Shown one piece after another: positions 7,875 through 16,812 of a DNA stretch of 64,000 nucleotides. Location: the NCBI GenBank assembly GCA_002428365.1, contig DIVW01000042.1:1-64000 (forward strand). The letters are read 5' to 3'. The notes under the pieces are model-generated. The model made no database searches, was not told the origin of the DNA, and saw nothing but the letters and a program-made list of their open reading frames with translations. A program made the position numbers and the translations under genes. This stretch comes from Propionibacteriaceae bacterium UBA6122. Lineage in GTDB: Bacteria; Actinomycetota; Actinomycetes; Propionibacteriales; Propionibacteriaceae. The stretch's first letter is position 1; each line of letters starts with the position of its first letter.

Positions 7875-10670
7875 ATGCAAGACAAGAGAGACCACAACCG
7901 AAGACACTCGAACCGCCGCGGCCAGACGCTGATTATCGCAATCATGATCATGTTCATCTTGGCGGTGGTTGCGGCCGTGTTCATCGCGCTGATCGCAAGG
8001 AACCTGTTCCGGTCGGAGCGGTTCTCGAACGTCGACGCCGTCGCTCAGCTTGCGGAGGCGGGAGTTCGATACGCCGACAAGATGCTGGTCTCAAGCGAAG
8101 AAGGCGCGGACTGGCGTCCCGTTCCGGACAACGACGGCGTTGTGCTGAACCCGGACGGGAGCATCAAGCTCGACACCGACGGCAAGCCGATTCCTGTGCT
8201 TGACTATCTCACCCAGCGCGATCGCTATCCCGACTTCAAGTGGAGCCGTGCCTACTGGCCGACCGAACTGGGCTGCGCGGGCCCGACCGGCGGTTACACG
8301 ACGTTCAACACCGGCGAGGGGCGCTTCCTGCTGCGGGTCTCCTACAACCCCAATCCCAAGGACCCGTACTCCAAGTATATCAAGATCGAGTCCATAGGCC
8401 GGTGGGGGATATTCGACGAGAACGATCCGACCACGTGGAGACCCAACGGCGACGTTCTGCTCAGGCGCGAGGTTACCGCGTTCAAGCCGATAGGTGTCAC
8501 CGACTACCTGCGCTTTGTCACCAACCGCAACAACCGCTCGGCGGAGTTCGCCCTCGGCTGCCCCGGGTTCAACTTCACTTTCGGCAGGCTCGACCCCGGC
8601 GGGAACTACGCGGGATGGTATCGCGGCGGGCCGATTCGAGTTAACGGCAACGCGCTGTTCTACGGGAACCAGGTGAATCTCTTCCTGCGCGGGACCCATC
8701 CGGTCAAAGCCGACATGACCGTCGATGATACGATATGGTCGCCGCTCGACATGGTCGAGGTCTCGGGTGACATCAGGTTCGCGCGGCTGCCCGACGACAG
8801 CCCTCTGCCAATGAGTCTCCAGCGGATGGACCCGGACGGCAACCTGCTCGACTCGACTCCGATCTCCTTGTATGAGAGCGGCGACGCGGGCTTCTCGACC
8901 GTCGGCGGCTTTGTCCGGGACGGCAGCGACATGACCGATAACGCCAACATGGCGCGCGGGGTCAAGCGCATCGAGCCGCCGCTCATCGATCAGATGGACC
9001 CCACCAACAGCGTCACGCGCTACCAGGTGCTCTCTCGCTACTCCGGGCCGTCCAATCTAGCCCGCTACGGGTGGGGCCGCGGGGTCTATATCGATAACTC
9101 CAAGGACAAACAGGACGAGAGCGAGACCCTCATCGGCGGCGTGACCCTTCGCGGCGACTGGACCAAGCCCAACAACCTGATGACCACCTACTGGAAAGGG
9201 CCGTACTACGTGCCTCCGGCGGCGATCATCACCCTGAACCCGGTGGACACGGACAACGATGGCGTGCCCGATTTCAAGATCAGCCGCACCGACACCGGTT
9301 CGGCGGGAAGATCGTATGTCTGGCGGGACGCGTGGGGGAACCTTCGCCCCGAGTGGGGCGGGACGGTCACTATGCCGTATCCAGACCCGAAGAACGGGCG
9401 CAGGATATACCGCTACGCCTCGGACGGAACCGTCGATCTCAACACATACAAGACCCTCGACGGCAACGGCGTAATCTACGCCGAGGGCAATATCCGCATT
9501 CGCGGAATGCTGCCGCCGGGGATGCAGCTCACGGTGGTCTCCAACGAGAACATCTACATCGATGGCAGCCTGCTCAAGAACCGTCCGCCGGGCTGGAACG
9601 ACTCCGGGAGCGCCCTCGACCCGTTCAGAGGCGCGGACCAGACCTGCGGGCTTGCTCTGCTCGCGCGGCAGAACATCTGCGTGAACACGACGCAGTTCTT
9701 CTCGCCTCTCAACTCCATAAGCCCGGAGAACCAGGGGCCGGACGCGCAGGACGGCGAGCCGCCGTATCACCTTAGGATTACCTCGAGCCCGGAAAGCCAG
9801 TTCAAGGCTGCGTTCGAGATGGGGCCGTGGGAGTCGGAAACCGGCGCCCCGGCGGCCTCGACGAACTGGATGCTCTTCCTGCGCCACTCCGGCGAATACG
9901 GGCCGACCTACATCAACGCGTGGCTCAACCCGAACAGCTCTCTGCTGAACTTCGGAATGATGGACCTGAACCAGAAGCCCTCGCCGCAGCCTCTTCCCAG
10001 GCACGTATGGGGGATAGGTGATCCGCAGTACAGCCCGGCCGGCTGGGGTGTAGACAGCATGTTCGTGGGCGATGTGTTCCAGTTGACGGATTCCAACCTC
10101 AATGCGAATCTCGGCGGATTCCCCGGTGACAGGAACCTTATCCAGATCGCTCTGGACCAGACCAGTTACTCCCGCCACAACTATCAGATGGGCGGGGTCG
10201 CGATACAGCCGATGGATATCCGCATCGAGGCGATTCTCTACGCGCAGGAGGGCTCGTTCTTCGTGATACCGGGGACGTGGTTCAACCCGGATACCAATGA
10301 CACACCGGGCGCGACGGTCCGTCCGGGCGTTGATCCGCTGTTCCCGCACTACGGCCAGGCGCTCGACATCCGGGTTGTCATCGATGGCGCGGTGAGCGAG
10401 AACACCCCGGCCGAGGTCGGCGACGTCGAGGACTGGATGTCGAAGTGGGGGCGGATTCCGCTTACCTATGGTTCGACGACGACTCCTACGGCCCACCCCG
10501 GCGAGGGTCTGACGATCCTCTACGACGACCATTGCGGTTGGCCGCTGTCGGACCTCAGGAGCGCGCAGCCAAGCACGCCGATCAGAACCGACAAGTTCGG
10601 CCGTGCCCTGCCAATAGCTCCCAAGCTGCCTGTAAGCAGCAGCCTGATCTACTTCGGAGATGTAATGTAG
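7875..10670 (+). CDS. PilX-like pilus assembly protein with large exported domain
   Basis: 931 residues from the ATG at 7875, preceded by AAGGA. The N terminus has a basic stretch, then RRGQTLIIAIMIMFILAVV, a class III-like leader and membrane helix as in PilX N-terminal domains, followed by AEAGVRYADKM. The rest is an exported region with a thrombospondin-type-3/EF-like loop (DTDNDGVPD at about residue 458) that would bind calcium. The segment around LDGNGVIYAEGNIRIRG resembles right-handed beta-helix or cell-surface domains. It follows two pseudopilins and precedes a giant secreted protein, so it is probably a structural part of the same surface apparatus. PilX proteins are normally about 200 residues. 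Confidence 0.75.
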   Translation: MQDKRDHNRRHSNRRGQTLIIAIMIMFILAVVAAVFIALIARNLFRSERFSNVDAVAQLAEAGVRYADKMLVSSEEGADWRPVPDNDGVVLNPDGSIKLDTDGKPIPVLDYLTQRDRYPDFKWSRAYWPTELGCAGPTGGYTTFNTGEGRFLLRVSYNPNPKDPYSKYIKIESIGRWGIFDENDPTTWRPNGDVLLRREVTAFKPIGVTDYLRFVTNRNNRSAEFALGCPGFNFTFGRLDPGGNYAGWYRGGPIRVNGNALFYGNQVNLFLRGTHPVKADMTVDDTIWSPLDMVEVSGDIRFARLPDDSPLPMSLQRMDPDGNLLDSTPISLYESGDAGFSTVGGFVRDGSDMTDNANMARGVKRIEPPLIDQMDPTNSVTRYQVLSRYSGPSNLARYGWGRGVYIDNSKDKQDESETLIGGVTLRGDWTKPNNLMTTYWKGPYYVPPAAIITLNPVDTDNDGVPDFKISRTDTGSAGRSYVWRDAWGNLRPEWGGTVTMPYPDPKNGRRIYRYASDGTVDLNTYKTLDGNGVIYAEGNIRIRGMLPPGMQLTVVSNENIYIDGSLLKNRPPGWNDSGSALDPFRGADQTCGLALLARQNICVNTTQFFSPLNSISPENQGPDAQDGEPPYHLRITSSPESQFKAAFEMGPWESETGAPAASTNWMLFLRHSGEYGPTYINAWLNPNSSLLNFGMMDLNQKPSPQPLPRHVWGIGDPQYSPAGWGVDSMFVGDVFQLTDSNLNANLGGFPGDRNLIQIALDQTSYSRHNYQMGGVAIQPMDIRIEAILYAQEGSFFVIPGTWFNPDTNDTPGATVRPGVDPLFPHYGQALDIRVVIDGAVSENTPAEVGDVEDWMSKWGRIPLTYGSTTTPTAHPGEGLTILYDDHCGWPLSDLRSAQPSTPIRTDKFGRALPIAPKLPVSSSLIYFGDVM

Positions 10671-10673
10671 CCT

Positions 10674-10700
10674 GGGTTAGGTTACAGGTTATAGGTTACA
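10674..10700. repeat. Heptamer array (GGTTACA)
   Basis: Three full 7-base units (GGTTACA, GGTTATA, GGTTACA) plus a partial one, four bases after the preceding stop codon. The same consensus recurs at 33001 and, complemented, at 40081. Confidence 0.75.
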
Positions 10701-10759
10701 GTGAAAGCTCAGTTGCGGGGACCTGCACCCGCTAGCCCTGAGTAAGGAGCGAAGCGACT

Positions 10760-10799
10760 GTATCGAAGGGCGGTCGGATAACAGCCCGCACTTCGATAC
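10760..10799. repeat. Inverted repeat with GTATCGAAG arms
   Basis: GTATCGAAG at 10760-10768 and CTTCGATAC at 10791-10799, separated by 22 bases. It matches the general look of REP-type elements. Confidence 0.65.
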
Positions 10800-10852
10800 G
10801 CCCGCGAGGCTCAATAGATACGTCCTGCAATTCCCCTTTCGGCGGTCATAGC

Positions 10853-10890
10853 TCCCCTCCCTTGTCAGGGGAGGGGTTGGGGGAGAGGTG
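10853..10890 (+). repeat. CCCTCTCC-type dispersed element, copy 2, carrying a ribosome binding site
   Basis: Arms CCCCTCCC and GGGGAGGGG, then GGGGGAGAGGTG. The right end (GAGAGGTG, 10883-10890) is the only good Shine-Dalgarno match for the ATG at 10900, so the repeat appears to provide translation initiation for the giant gene downstream. Confidence 0.75.
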
Positions 10891-10899
10891 ACAAACGAA

Positions 10900-13800
10900 A
10901 TGAGACTTCTTCACCGACTGATATCGATTCTCATCGCGGCAACCGTAATCGCGGCCCTCGCGGCTCCGGCTGAGGCGTATATCTACGCGGGGAAGCGCAA
11001 GAAGGTCAACTGCGGGGTTGTCAAGCTTCCGGGAGGGGACAACTCGGATTGCCTGAAGGCGGCACTGCTGCCCAACGGTACCATGGATGCCACGGCCCCG
11101 CTCGGCGTCGGCGATGTGTTCAGGCTTCTGGACTATCGCGCCGACCTGAAGCCTCCGGGCTGGAGCCTCGAGAACCCTCTGGCGCAGGTCGATCCGAGCA
11201 CCGGCCGGGCTTACTCGAAGGATCAGCCGGAGTACTGGGCGGTCGATCTGCAGTCGGTCCGAAGTCTCTCGCGCATGCACGTGCTCTACCTTCCCGCCCA
11301 TGGGAAGGTTACGCTGGATGAACAGGATCGCGAGAAGCTGAGGCAGTTCGTTGATGGTGGAGGAGTGCTCTGGATCGACAACGCCGCCGGCACCTCGCGC
11401 ACGCCGCTCGACTTCAAAGACAGCTTCTTCATCTGGAACTTCCACTTCGACAAAGCCACCGGCGGAGATGTCCCATTCAGCCGTCACCATCCCCTGCTGA
11501 CAATGCCGTTCTGGCTCAACGATACCGAAATCGCAACGCTGGGCTCGGTCTGGGGGCAGTACACCTGCACGGCGGGGATGGACTTCTCCAGGTCCTCGGG
11601 GCCGCCGTCCGAGTTCGACATGCTCTATCCGGTCGTGATGAACAACGGCACCAGCGCCAAGCCGAGCACGGTCGCCAACGCCTACGGCAGCGGGCGGATA
11701 GTCGCCACCTCCAACTCGGTGGGCCGGGGATGTTTCCTGGACTATCCATACAACCTGGCCAGCGTCAAGTTTGCATTCAACGTGATCTCCTGGGCTTCTA
11801 CGTGGACCCACCTGCGTAAAGACGCAAGGCACTCGGGTTCGTCCATCGATACCGTGGGCGGGACCAAGCTGCTCAAGGTCTGGACGCTGGACGCCCGGCC
11901 CTCCGACAAGGTCGAGTCCGCGCCGGTGATCTACAAGAACGTGGCGTTCTACTCGGCGGGTGATACGCTCTACGCGTGCGACCTGATGCCGCAGGAGGAC
12001 CTGGACAACGACGGCAACCCGGACGATGGAGCTCCAAGCTTGCCGAGCGGCATGCAAGACAAGGGCCAGGACATCATCTGGATGTGGGACGAGTCGATGT
12101 CCGGCGGCGGCGGCGGTGGCGGCGGGGTTCTGTCCGCTCCGTCGGTCGTCTCTATGCAGGATCCTTCCTCTCCGGGCTCGTCCGTCGATGTGGTGATGGT
12201 CACCTCTTCGAGCGGAAGTGTGTATGCGCTGATGGCGTTTCCGATTGACCCTAACGGGGTCTTGCAGGAAGATACCACGACTCTGTTCGACCCTTGGCCC
12301 GCGAGCGAACCCATAGAGCGACCCTACCCGCCGCTCTACGTCAACGGTTGGATACTGGTGGCCTGCAAAGACGGACGGCTTCGGGCTTACAATCCGCTGA
12401 TCACTGCCTGGAATGTGCTGAATCCGGGCAGCACCGAGACCGATAGCTGGGTGGTGTCCAGCAAGATCGGCGCGGACACCAGCAGCGCCGAGCCCAGGTC
12501 CGGCCCGACGTTTGGGTTCACGAAGAACGATACCAGCGGGGCCGTGGTGGGCATGGCGTACTGGTTCGCCGGGCCGTGGCAGTCTACCGCGGTGACCCCA
12601 ACGCCCGGCACCGAACAGAACGACCACATTTACGGCATTCCTGTATATGTCAGCAACGATCGCCTGCGCATAGAGCGCGTCAGTTCGACGGGAGTCTACA
12701 CCGAGTGTCGCGCTACCTATCGCGACGGCATGCTGTCGGGCCTCAAAGTGCGGGTCTATAGCAATGGGGTGCTGATTCCGACCACTGATCCACTTCCGAA
12801 CTGCCGCCTTGTGGGGGATGTCCCCGATACGGCGAACCCGAGGCCCGGTTGGATCGTTATCCAATCCGCGCTCCCTTCGGACGCCATCATCTACGCCACC
12901 TACTCACTGGACTACGCGCCCAAGGGTACCATCATCCCGCTGATCTCCGCGCGGAAGAACCCACTGGAGCCGCGTTCGAACAGCGCGAACACTGTTCCGG
13001 CGACGAAGATATCGGGTATTCCCGCCATGGGTCCCGATGGGATGATGTTCGTCAGCGGCACGCGCGACGTCACCGGATCGACCGGCGGCGGATCGGTCTA
13101 CGGCATCCGAAACGACGGCAGCAGCCAGACCACCAAATGGAACTACTTCCTGCACGGCGGCACGGTAACCGGCGAAGGGATAACCGTTCCGGGCGTGATA
13201 GTGGGGAGCAGCGGCGCCCCGATGCTGAACCCGCGGGCGCTCTCCTCACCCGCCATCTCGGCGGAGAAGGTGTTTGCCGCCGTGACCGGCGATTCCGGGT
13301 CCGGGTCCGGTCCGACCGCGGCGCTGGTGTGCTTCAAGGCTAACTCCGATTTCGTGATCCGGGTCACCGAGAACGCGGGTCGCGGCGCGAGCGGCGATCC
13401 GGTGCGCAAACCCAAGAGCCTTCTCAACAGGATTACCGGGGCTGGGATGGACGTGAAGATATGGCAGCCCAACCTCCTTGTCCCGACGGCCGGAATCCAG
13501 CCGACCCCGCTCAACTCGGCGATCAAGGTTCCCGCGGATATGATCGACTACTCGAGAGGTACCATATCATTCGATTCGTTCGACCGCCTCAAGCTCAAGG
13601 GCGGAACCGGCGGCGTGATGCAGACAAACACCTTCTCGCCTTCGCTGCCGGTCTGGGTCTTCGTGGACAACATAGAGGTGCCCGTCGACTTCAGCACTTG
13701 GGCGCCGTCGATGAAATACGCCTCGTCTGCTCGTTTGACGCCGCCGAAGGCGATGAGCACCGACAGCGTGGACCTCAGCGGCTGGAACAACATGCTGTGG

Positions 13801-15516
13801 TACTATGTGGTTCCGGATCACGACGGTGCGCCATGCACGGGCGTGCATTCCTCGCCGGTGGTGATCGGGAACACTGTCTATTTCGTCTGCGACGACGGCT
13901 ATCTCTACGCGCTCCCGACAGAGTCCGGGGAGAGTTCCGCCGGTCCCATCGACGAAAAGCTCGTCGTTTGGAAGGGCCAGGTCTGCGACCCTCCGGGGGC
14001 GAAAAACCTCTCTATGGCCGGATCGAACGGGGTCCTGCTGATTCCCGGTGAGGACGGCCTTACCGCGTATACGAACGCCACGACCCTCGTGGCCGACGGG
14101 AACCGCCTGATGGAGATGGACGGGGCGGGCGAGATCAAGTGGTCGGTGGATACGATCATCTGGCCCGCGGCCAAGCCCACAGGCCCGAACACTCCTCCGA
14201 GTACCACCGCCGGACCGGTCAACAAGCCTTCGCGGGCGAAGTATCTGCCCAATGGCGATCTTCTGGTTGTCAACACCGGCGCAAACCAGGTCTGCAAGAT
14301 CGACAAGTCGGGAACCGTGGGCTTTGCGGGCGCCCTGCACGCCGTGAAGTCGGGCTCGACGACCACGAACGTTACGGCTCACTACCGCTGGATGTACGAC
14401 AAGTTCACCGACCCGAAGACGATGCTCAGGCCGGGGCAGCCGACTCAGCTCTCAGGGCCGACCGACGCGATCTTCTGGCAGGAGTACGAGAAGGACCCGG
14501 GCGGGACCACGATGATGCTCGTCTACCACTGCCTGATTGCAGACTCGGGCAACCATCGGGTTGTGGACCTGATCTACAGGTTCAACATAGACAAGAACGG
14601 CAATCCCGTGGGCCTTACCAGCGCGGATTCACCCGGCGTGCAGCCCGATCCTTCCACCGGCTTCTATCTGCCGGAGCTCAACTGGGTGTCGTTCACCGAT
14701 TCGACAAACGAGCGCTTCAACTACGAGTGTCTGCAGAAGCTGCCCAACCCCGACGGCACGGAGTTCATCTGGGCCGCGGTCTCCAACTACCGCACAGATA
14801 TCGTGCCGGTGGACAAGTCGCAGACCCAGGGTCTGGGCGGCGCGATCGTTGCTCTGGGCTACAGGTCCAGGGCGGACCGCACGAGTCCGTGGAGCTATGG
14901 CGGGACGCAGTCCGGGCGCATAGTCGCCGCATGCGACAGGATCGACGCCGGTGGGATCAAGCCACTGGCGGGTCCGAGGTACTTCCAGGTGATCGACAGG
15001 CCCGGCGGCGTATATCCGCAGGGCCGCTATCTGATCATCTGCGACAACTATGGAGTCTACGAGGCCGGTCCGCTTGGTGGCGGAGCCGATCCGCTGGTGC
15101 GTCGGACACTTCACGATGCGGACTATAGGCTGTTCATGCGGGATGTCGAGGACCTGGAAACCGGCAATGCCGCCTCCGAGCAGATCCAGCTCAGAATACC
15201 TCTGGTAGCCACGAGCGTGCAGGAGCTTCCGAACGGAAACTGGCTGATAACCAACGGCTACTCGGGTGTCAAGACCAACCCCACTGATCCCATCAACCCG
15301 CCGACATTCGGTGGGGAGGTGTTCGAGGTCAGTTGGAATCCCGGCTTCACCCCCGACAGGATCGAGTGGTGCTCGCCGAATCTCTACTGCGAGTGCACTG
15401 TTATCGATCCTGGCACCGGTTCAAAGCAGTACGTGCCGATTGATGATCGCTGGAAGCAGAAGGTCTCGAACGGCCAGACGCTCCAGCAGCCGAAGTCGGC
15501 CATTCGTCAGTACTGA
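10900..15516 (+). CDS. Giant secreted protein with PQQ/beta-propeller-like repeats
   Basis: 1,538 residues from the ATG at 10900. Residues 1-26 form a Sec signal peptide (basic start, LISILIAATVIAALAAP, then AEA). Residues about 100-180 (VTLDEQDREKLRQFVDGGG...) resemble a GATase-like DUF4350 fold. After that come repeats of the pattern TPVIYKNVAFYSAGDTLYACD, SSPVVIGNTVYFVCDDGYLYAL and similar, the hallmark of PQQ-type beta-propeller blades. There is a DLDNDGNPD calcium-type loop near residue 367 and a Gly8 linker near 12,106-12,128. No CXXCH haem motif is visible. It ends the pilus-like gene run and may be exported by it or sit in the outer envelope; function unknown. Confidence 0.75.
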   Translation: MRLLHRLISILIAATVIAALAAPAEAYIYAGKRKKVNCGVVKLPGGDNSDCLKAALLPNGTMDATAPLGVGDVFRLLDYRADLKPPGWSLENPLAQVDPSTGRAYSKDQPEYWAVDLQSVRSLSRMHVLYLPAHGKVTLDEQDREKLRQFVDGGGVLWIDNAAGTSRTPLDFKDSFFIWNFHFDKATGGDVPFSRHHPLLTMPFWLNDTEIATLGSVWGQYTCTAGMDFSRSSGPPSEFDMLYPVVMNNGTSAKPSTVANAYGSGRIVATSNSVGRGCFLDYPYNLASVKFAFNVISWASTWTHLRKDARHSGSSIDTVGGTKLLKVWTLDARPSDKVESAPVIYKNVAFYSAGDTLYACDLMPQEDLDNDGNPDDGAPSLPSGMQDKGQDIIWMWDESMSGGGGGGGGVLSAPSVVSMQDPSSPGSSVDVVMVTSSSGSVYALMAFPIDPNGVLQEDTTTLFDPWPASEPIERPYPPLYVNGWILVACKDGRLRAYNPLITAWNVLNPGSTETDSWVVSSKIGADTSSAEPRSGPTFGFTKNDTSGAVVGMAYWFAGPWQSTAVTPTPGTEQNDHIYGIPVYVSNDRLRIERVSSTGVYTECRATYRDGMLSGLKVRVYSNGVLIPTTDPLPNCRLVGDVPDTANPRPGWIVIQSALPSDAIIYATYSLDYAPKGTIIPLISARKNPLEPRSNSANTVPATKISGIPAMGPDGMMFVSGTRDVTGSTGGGSVYGIRNDGSSQTTKWNYFLHGGTVTGEGITVPGVIVGSSGAPMLNPRALSSPAISAEKVFAAVTGDSGSGSGPTAALVCFKANSDFVIRVTENAGRGASGDPVRKPKSLLNRITGAGMDVKIWQPNLLVPTAGIQPTPLNSAIKVPADMIDYSRGTISFDSFDRLKLKGGTGGVMQTNTFSPSLPVWVFVDNIEVPVDFSTWAPSMKYASSARLTPPKAMSTDSVDLSGWNNMLWYYVVPDHDGAPCTGVHSSPVVIGNTVYFVCDDGYLYALPTESGESSAGPIDEKLVVWKGQVCDPPGAKNLSMAGSNGVLLIPGEDGLTAYTNATTLVADGNRLMEMDGAGEIKWSVDTIIWPAAKPTGPNTPPSTTAGPVNKPSRAKYLPNGDLLVVNTGANQVCKIDKSGTVGFAGALHAVKSGSTTTNVTAHYRWMYDKFTDPKTMLRPGQPTQLSGPTDAIFWQEYEKDPGGTTMMLVYHCLIADSGNHRVVDLIYRFNIDKNGNPVGLTSADSPGVQPDPSTGFYLPELNWVSFTDSTNERFNYECLQKLPNPDGTEFIWAAVSNYRTDIVPVDKSQTQGLGGAIVALGYRSRADRTSPWSYGGTQSGRIVAACDRIDAGGIKPLAGPRYFQVIDRPGGVYPQGRYLIICDNYGVYEAGPLGGGADPLVRRTLHDADYRLFMRDVEDLETGNAASEQIQLRIPLVATSVQELPNGNWLITNGYSGVKTNPTDPINPPTFGGEVFEVSWNPGFTPDRIEWCSPNLYCECTVIDPGTGSKQYVPIDDRWKQKVSNGQTLQQPKSAIRQY

Positions 15517-15548
15517 GTTTCGGACTGAGAGTTCATTGAGAACCAGAG

Positions 15549-15577
15549 CCCCCGGGGTTTTGCGCCTCGGGGGTTTT
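15549..15577 (+). terminator. Intrinsic terminator
   Basis: A 9-bp stem (CCCCCGGGG / CCTCGGGGG, one G-T pair) with a 7-base loop followed by TTTT, 33 bases after the stop of the giant secreted protein gene. It closes the pilus-like transcription unit. Confidence 0.8.
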
Positions 15578-15643
15578 CGCAACTGCGAACGATCCGCCAG
15601 TGTCGGGGTGGAGAGCCAGTCGGACCATGATGCACAGACGTAT

Positions 15644-15740
15644 TCCCTCTCCTTGGGGAGAGGGTTAGGGTGAGGGAGCCTAGTCTCTGCGGAGGTACGT
15701 TGCGCCCTCACCCCAGCCCTCTCCCCCTGGAAGAGGGAGC
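15644..15740. repeat. CCCTCTCC-type dispersed element, copies 3 and 4 as an inverted pair
   Basis: Copy 3 at 15644-15680 reads CCCTCTCC...GGGAGAGGGTTAGGG; copy 4 at 15704-15740 is the complement (CCCTCACCCCAGCCCTCTCC). The two face each other across 23 bases in the space between convergent genes. Confidence 0.8.
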
Positions 15741-15765
15741 CCAGAGCCGCCGCGTTGGTGTGGTG

Positions 15766-15798
15766 TTTTGGGATTTGAGCGGAGCGGAAATCCCGAAA
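15766..15798. repeat. Palindrome, TTCGGG-arm family
   Basis: Arms TTTTGGGATTT and AAATCCCGAAA with one G-T pair and an 11-base loop, just beyond the 3' end of the SpoIIM gene. Confidence 0.6.
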
Positions 15799-15807
15799 CG
15801 AACAGCG

Positions 15808-16776
15808 CTATCGGACCTGAGAGGTCTGCTGCCTTCCGGCGAGACCGAGATACGCGACCAGCGCGACCGCGGTGAGCCCAGCGAACATCAGCTTGAACCA
15901 CGCAGGCAGCGAGGCTGGGGTGATGAAGCCTTCGATGATCCCCGCGATCACGAAGAACACCACCGCCCCGCCGAACATCCGAATGGCGGTGCGGCCCGCG
16001 GCTCTGAGCGCATCCGATCGGCGCAGGTTGCCGGGCGCGATGATCGCCCAGCCGAACATCAGCCCGCCCCCGCCGCAGATGAATATCGCCATCAGCTCTA
16101 TGACGCCGTGGGGCAGGATGAACGACCAGAACCGCACCGGTCCCATCACCGGCGCGGCCTTTGTGGCGACCGCTCCGATCACCAGGCCGTTCTTCGCCAG
16201 CTCGAAGATCGTGTATGCGCCCGCGGTTACTCCGCCCGCGAATGCGGTGATGCCGACGTTGATGTTGTTGGTCATGATAAAGCTGGAGATCAGGCCGGGG
16301 TCGATCTCGGCAAGGGGACTGTCCTCCGGCTTGGGGGCCTCGGCCTTTCCGCCTGCGGGCTTTTCGAGCTTGGTGGGCATGAAGTGATCGGCGATCTCGG
16401 GGTTGACCGCGGAGATCGACCATCCCAGGAAGAAAACCAGCGCGGCTATTAGCGTATACCTGAAGGTGGAACGGAATATCGCCGGGAACTCCTTGATCAG
16501 GAACGACGATAGCCCCGATAGCCGCGGGCCGCTCGATGCATACAGCGCCCCGTGAGCTCGGCCCGCGAGTTCGTTGAGGTAACCGACCAGACCGGGGCTT
16601 GCGCCCTGCGAGCGAGCGAACGAGAGGTCCGATACCACCGCCCGATACCGCGCCCCGAGCGAGCGCAGTTCCTCGCGCGAGAGGCTCTTCGGGCCGGCCT
16701 TGCGGACCTTCTCCAAGGTCTCGGAGAGGCTCGTCCAGCCGGGCTGCTTGGTTTCTATGAAGGCGCGTTCGTCCAC
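15808..16776 (-). CDS. Stage II sporulation protein M (SpoIIM) family membrane protein
   Basis: 322 residues from the GTG at 16776; a longer open frame upstream is rejected because it would run through the divergent RDD gene. A soluble helical N-terminal half (about 1-110) is followed by hydrophobic segments: TLIAALVFFLGW, SSFIMTNNINVGITAFAGG, SFILPHGVIELMAIFICGGG and a C-terminal pair. The ILPHGVIEL motif is characteristic of the SpoIIM/DUF95 family. In non-sporulating bacteria the family is found next to RDD proteins, exactly as here, and its role is unclear. A TATAAT sits six bases before the GTG, suggesting a leaderless transcript. Confidence 0.9.
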   Translation of the reverse strand: MDERAFIETKQPGWTSLSETLEKVRKAGPKSLSREELRSLGARYRAVVSDLSFARSQGASPGLVGYLNELAGRAHGALYASSGPRLSGLSSFLIKEFPAIFRSTFRYTLIAALVFFLGWSISAVNPEIADHFMPTKLEKPAGGKAEAPKPEDSPLAEIDPGLISSFIMTNNINVGITAFAGGVTAGAYTIFELAKNGLVIGAVATKAAPVMGPVRFWSFILPHGVIELMAIFICGGGGLMFGWAIIAPGNLRRSDALRAAGRTAIRMFGGAVVFFVIAGIIEGFITPASLPAWFKLMFAGLTAVALVAYLGLAGRQQTSQVR

Positions 16777-16788
16777 AGGCAGATTATA
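16777..16788 (-). promoter_or_regulatory. TATAAT -10 box placed for leaderless SpoIIM transcript
   Basis: On the minus strand, TATAAT (16788-16783) is followed by six bases and then the GTG start. A transcription start would fall on or within a base of the start codon. No Shine-Dalgarno sequence is present. Confidence 0.55.
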
Positions 16789-16812
16789 GCAGATTGAGAG
16801 GGCATCGAGTAA

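Noticed and set aside
10846..12864. 672-codon minus-strand frame opposite the giant secreted protein
   Set aside because: Shadow of the giant gene; Arg/His/Gly-rich with no recognisable domain.
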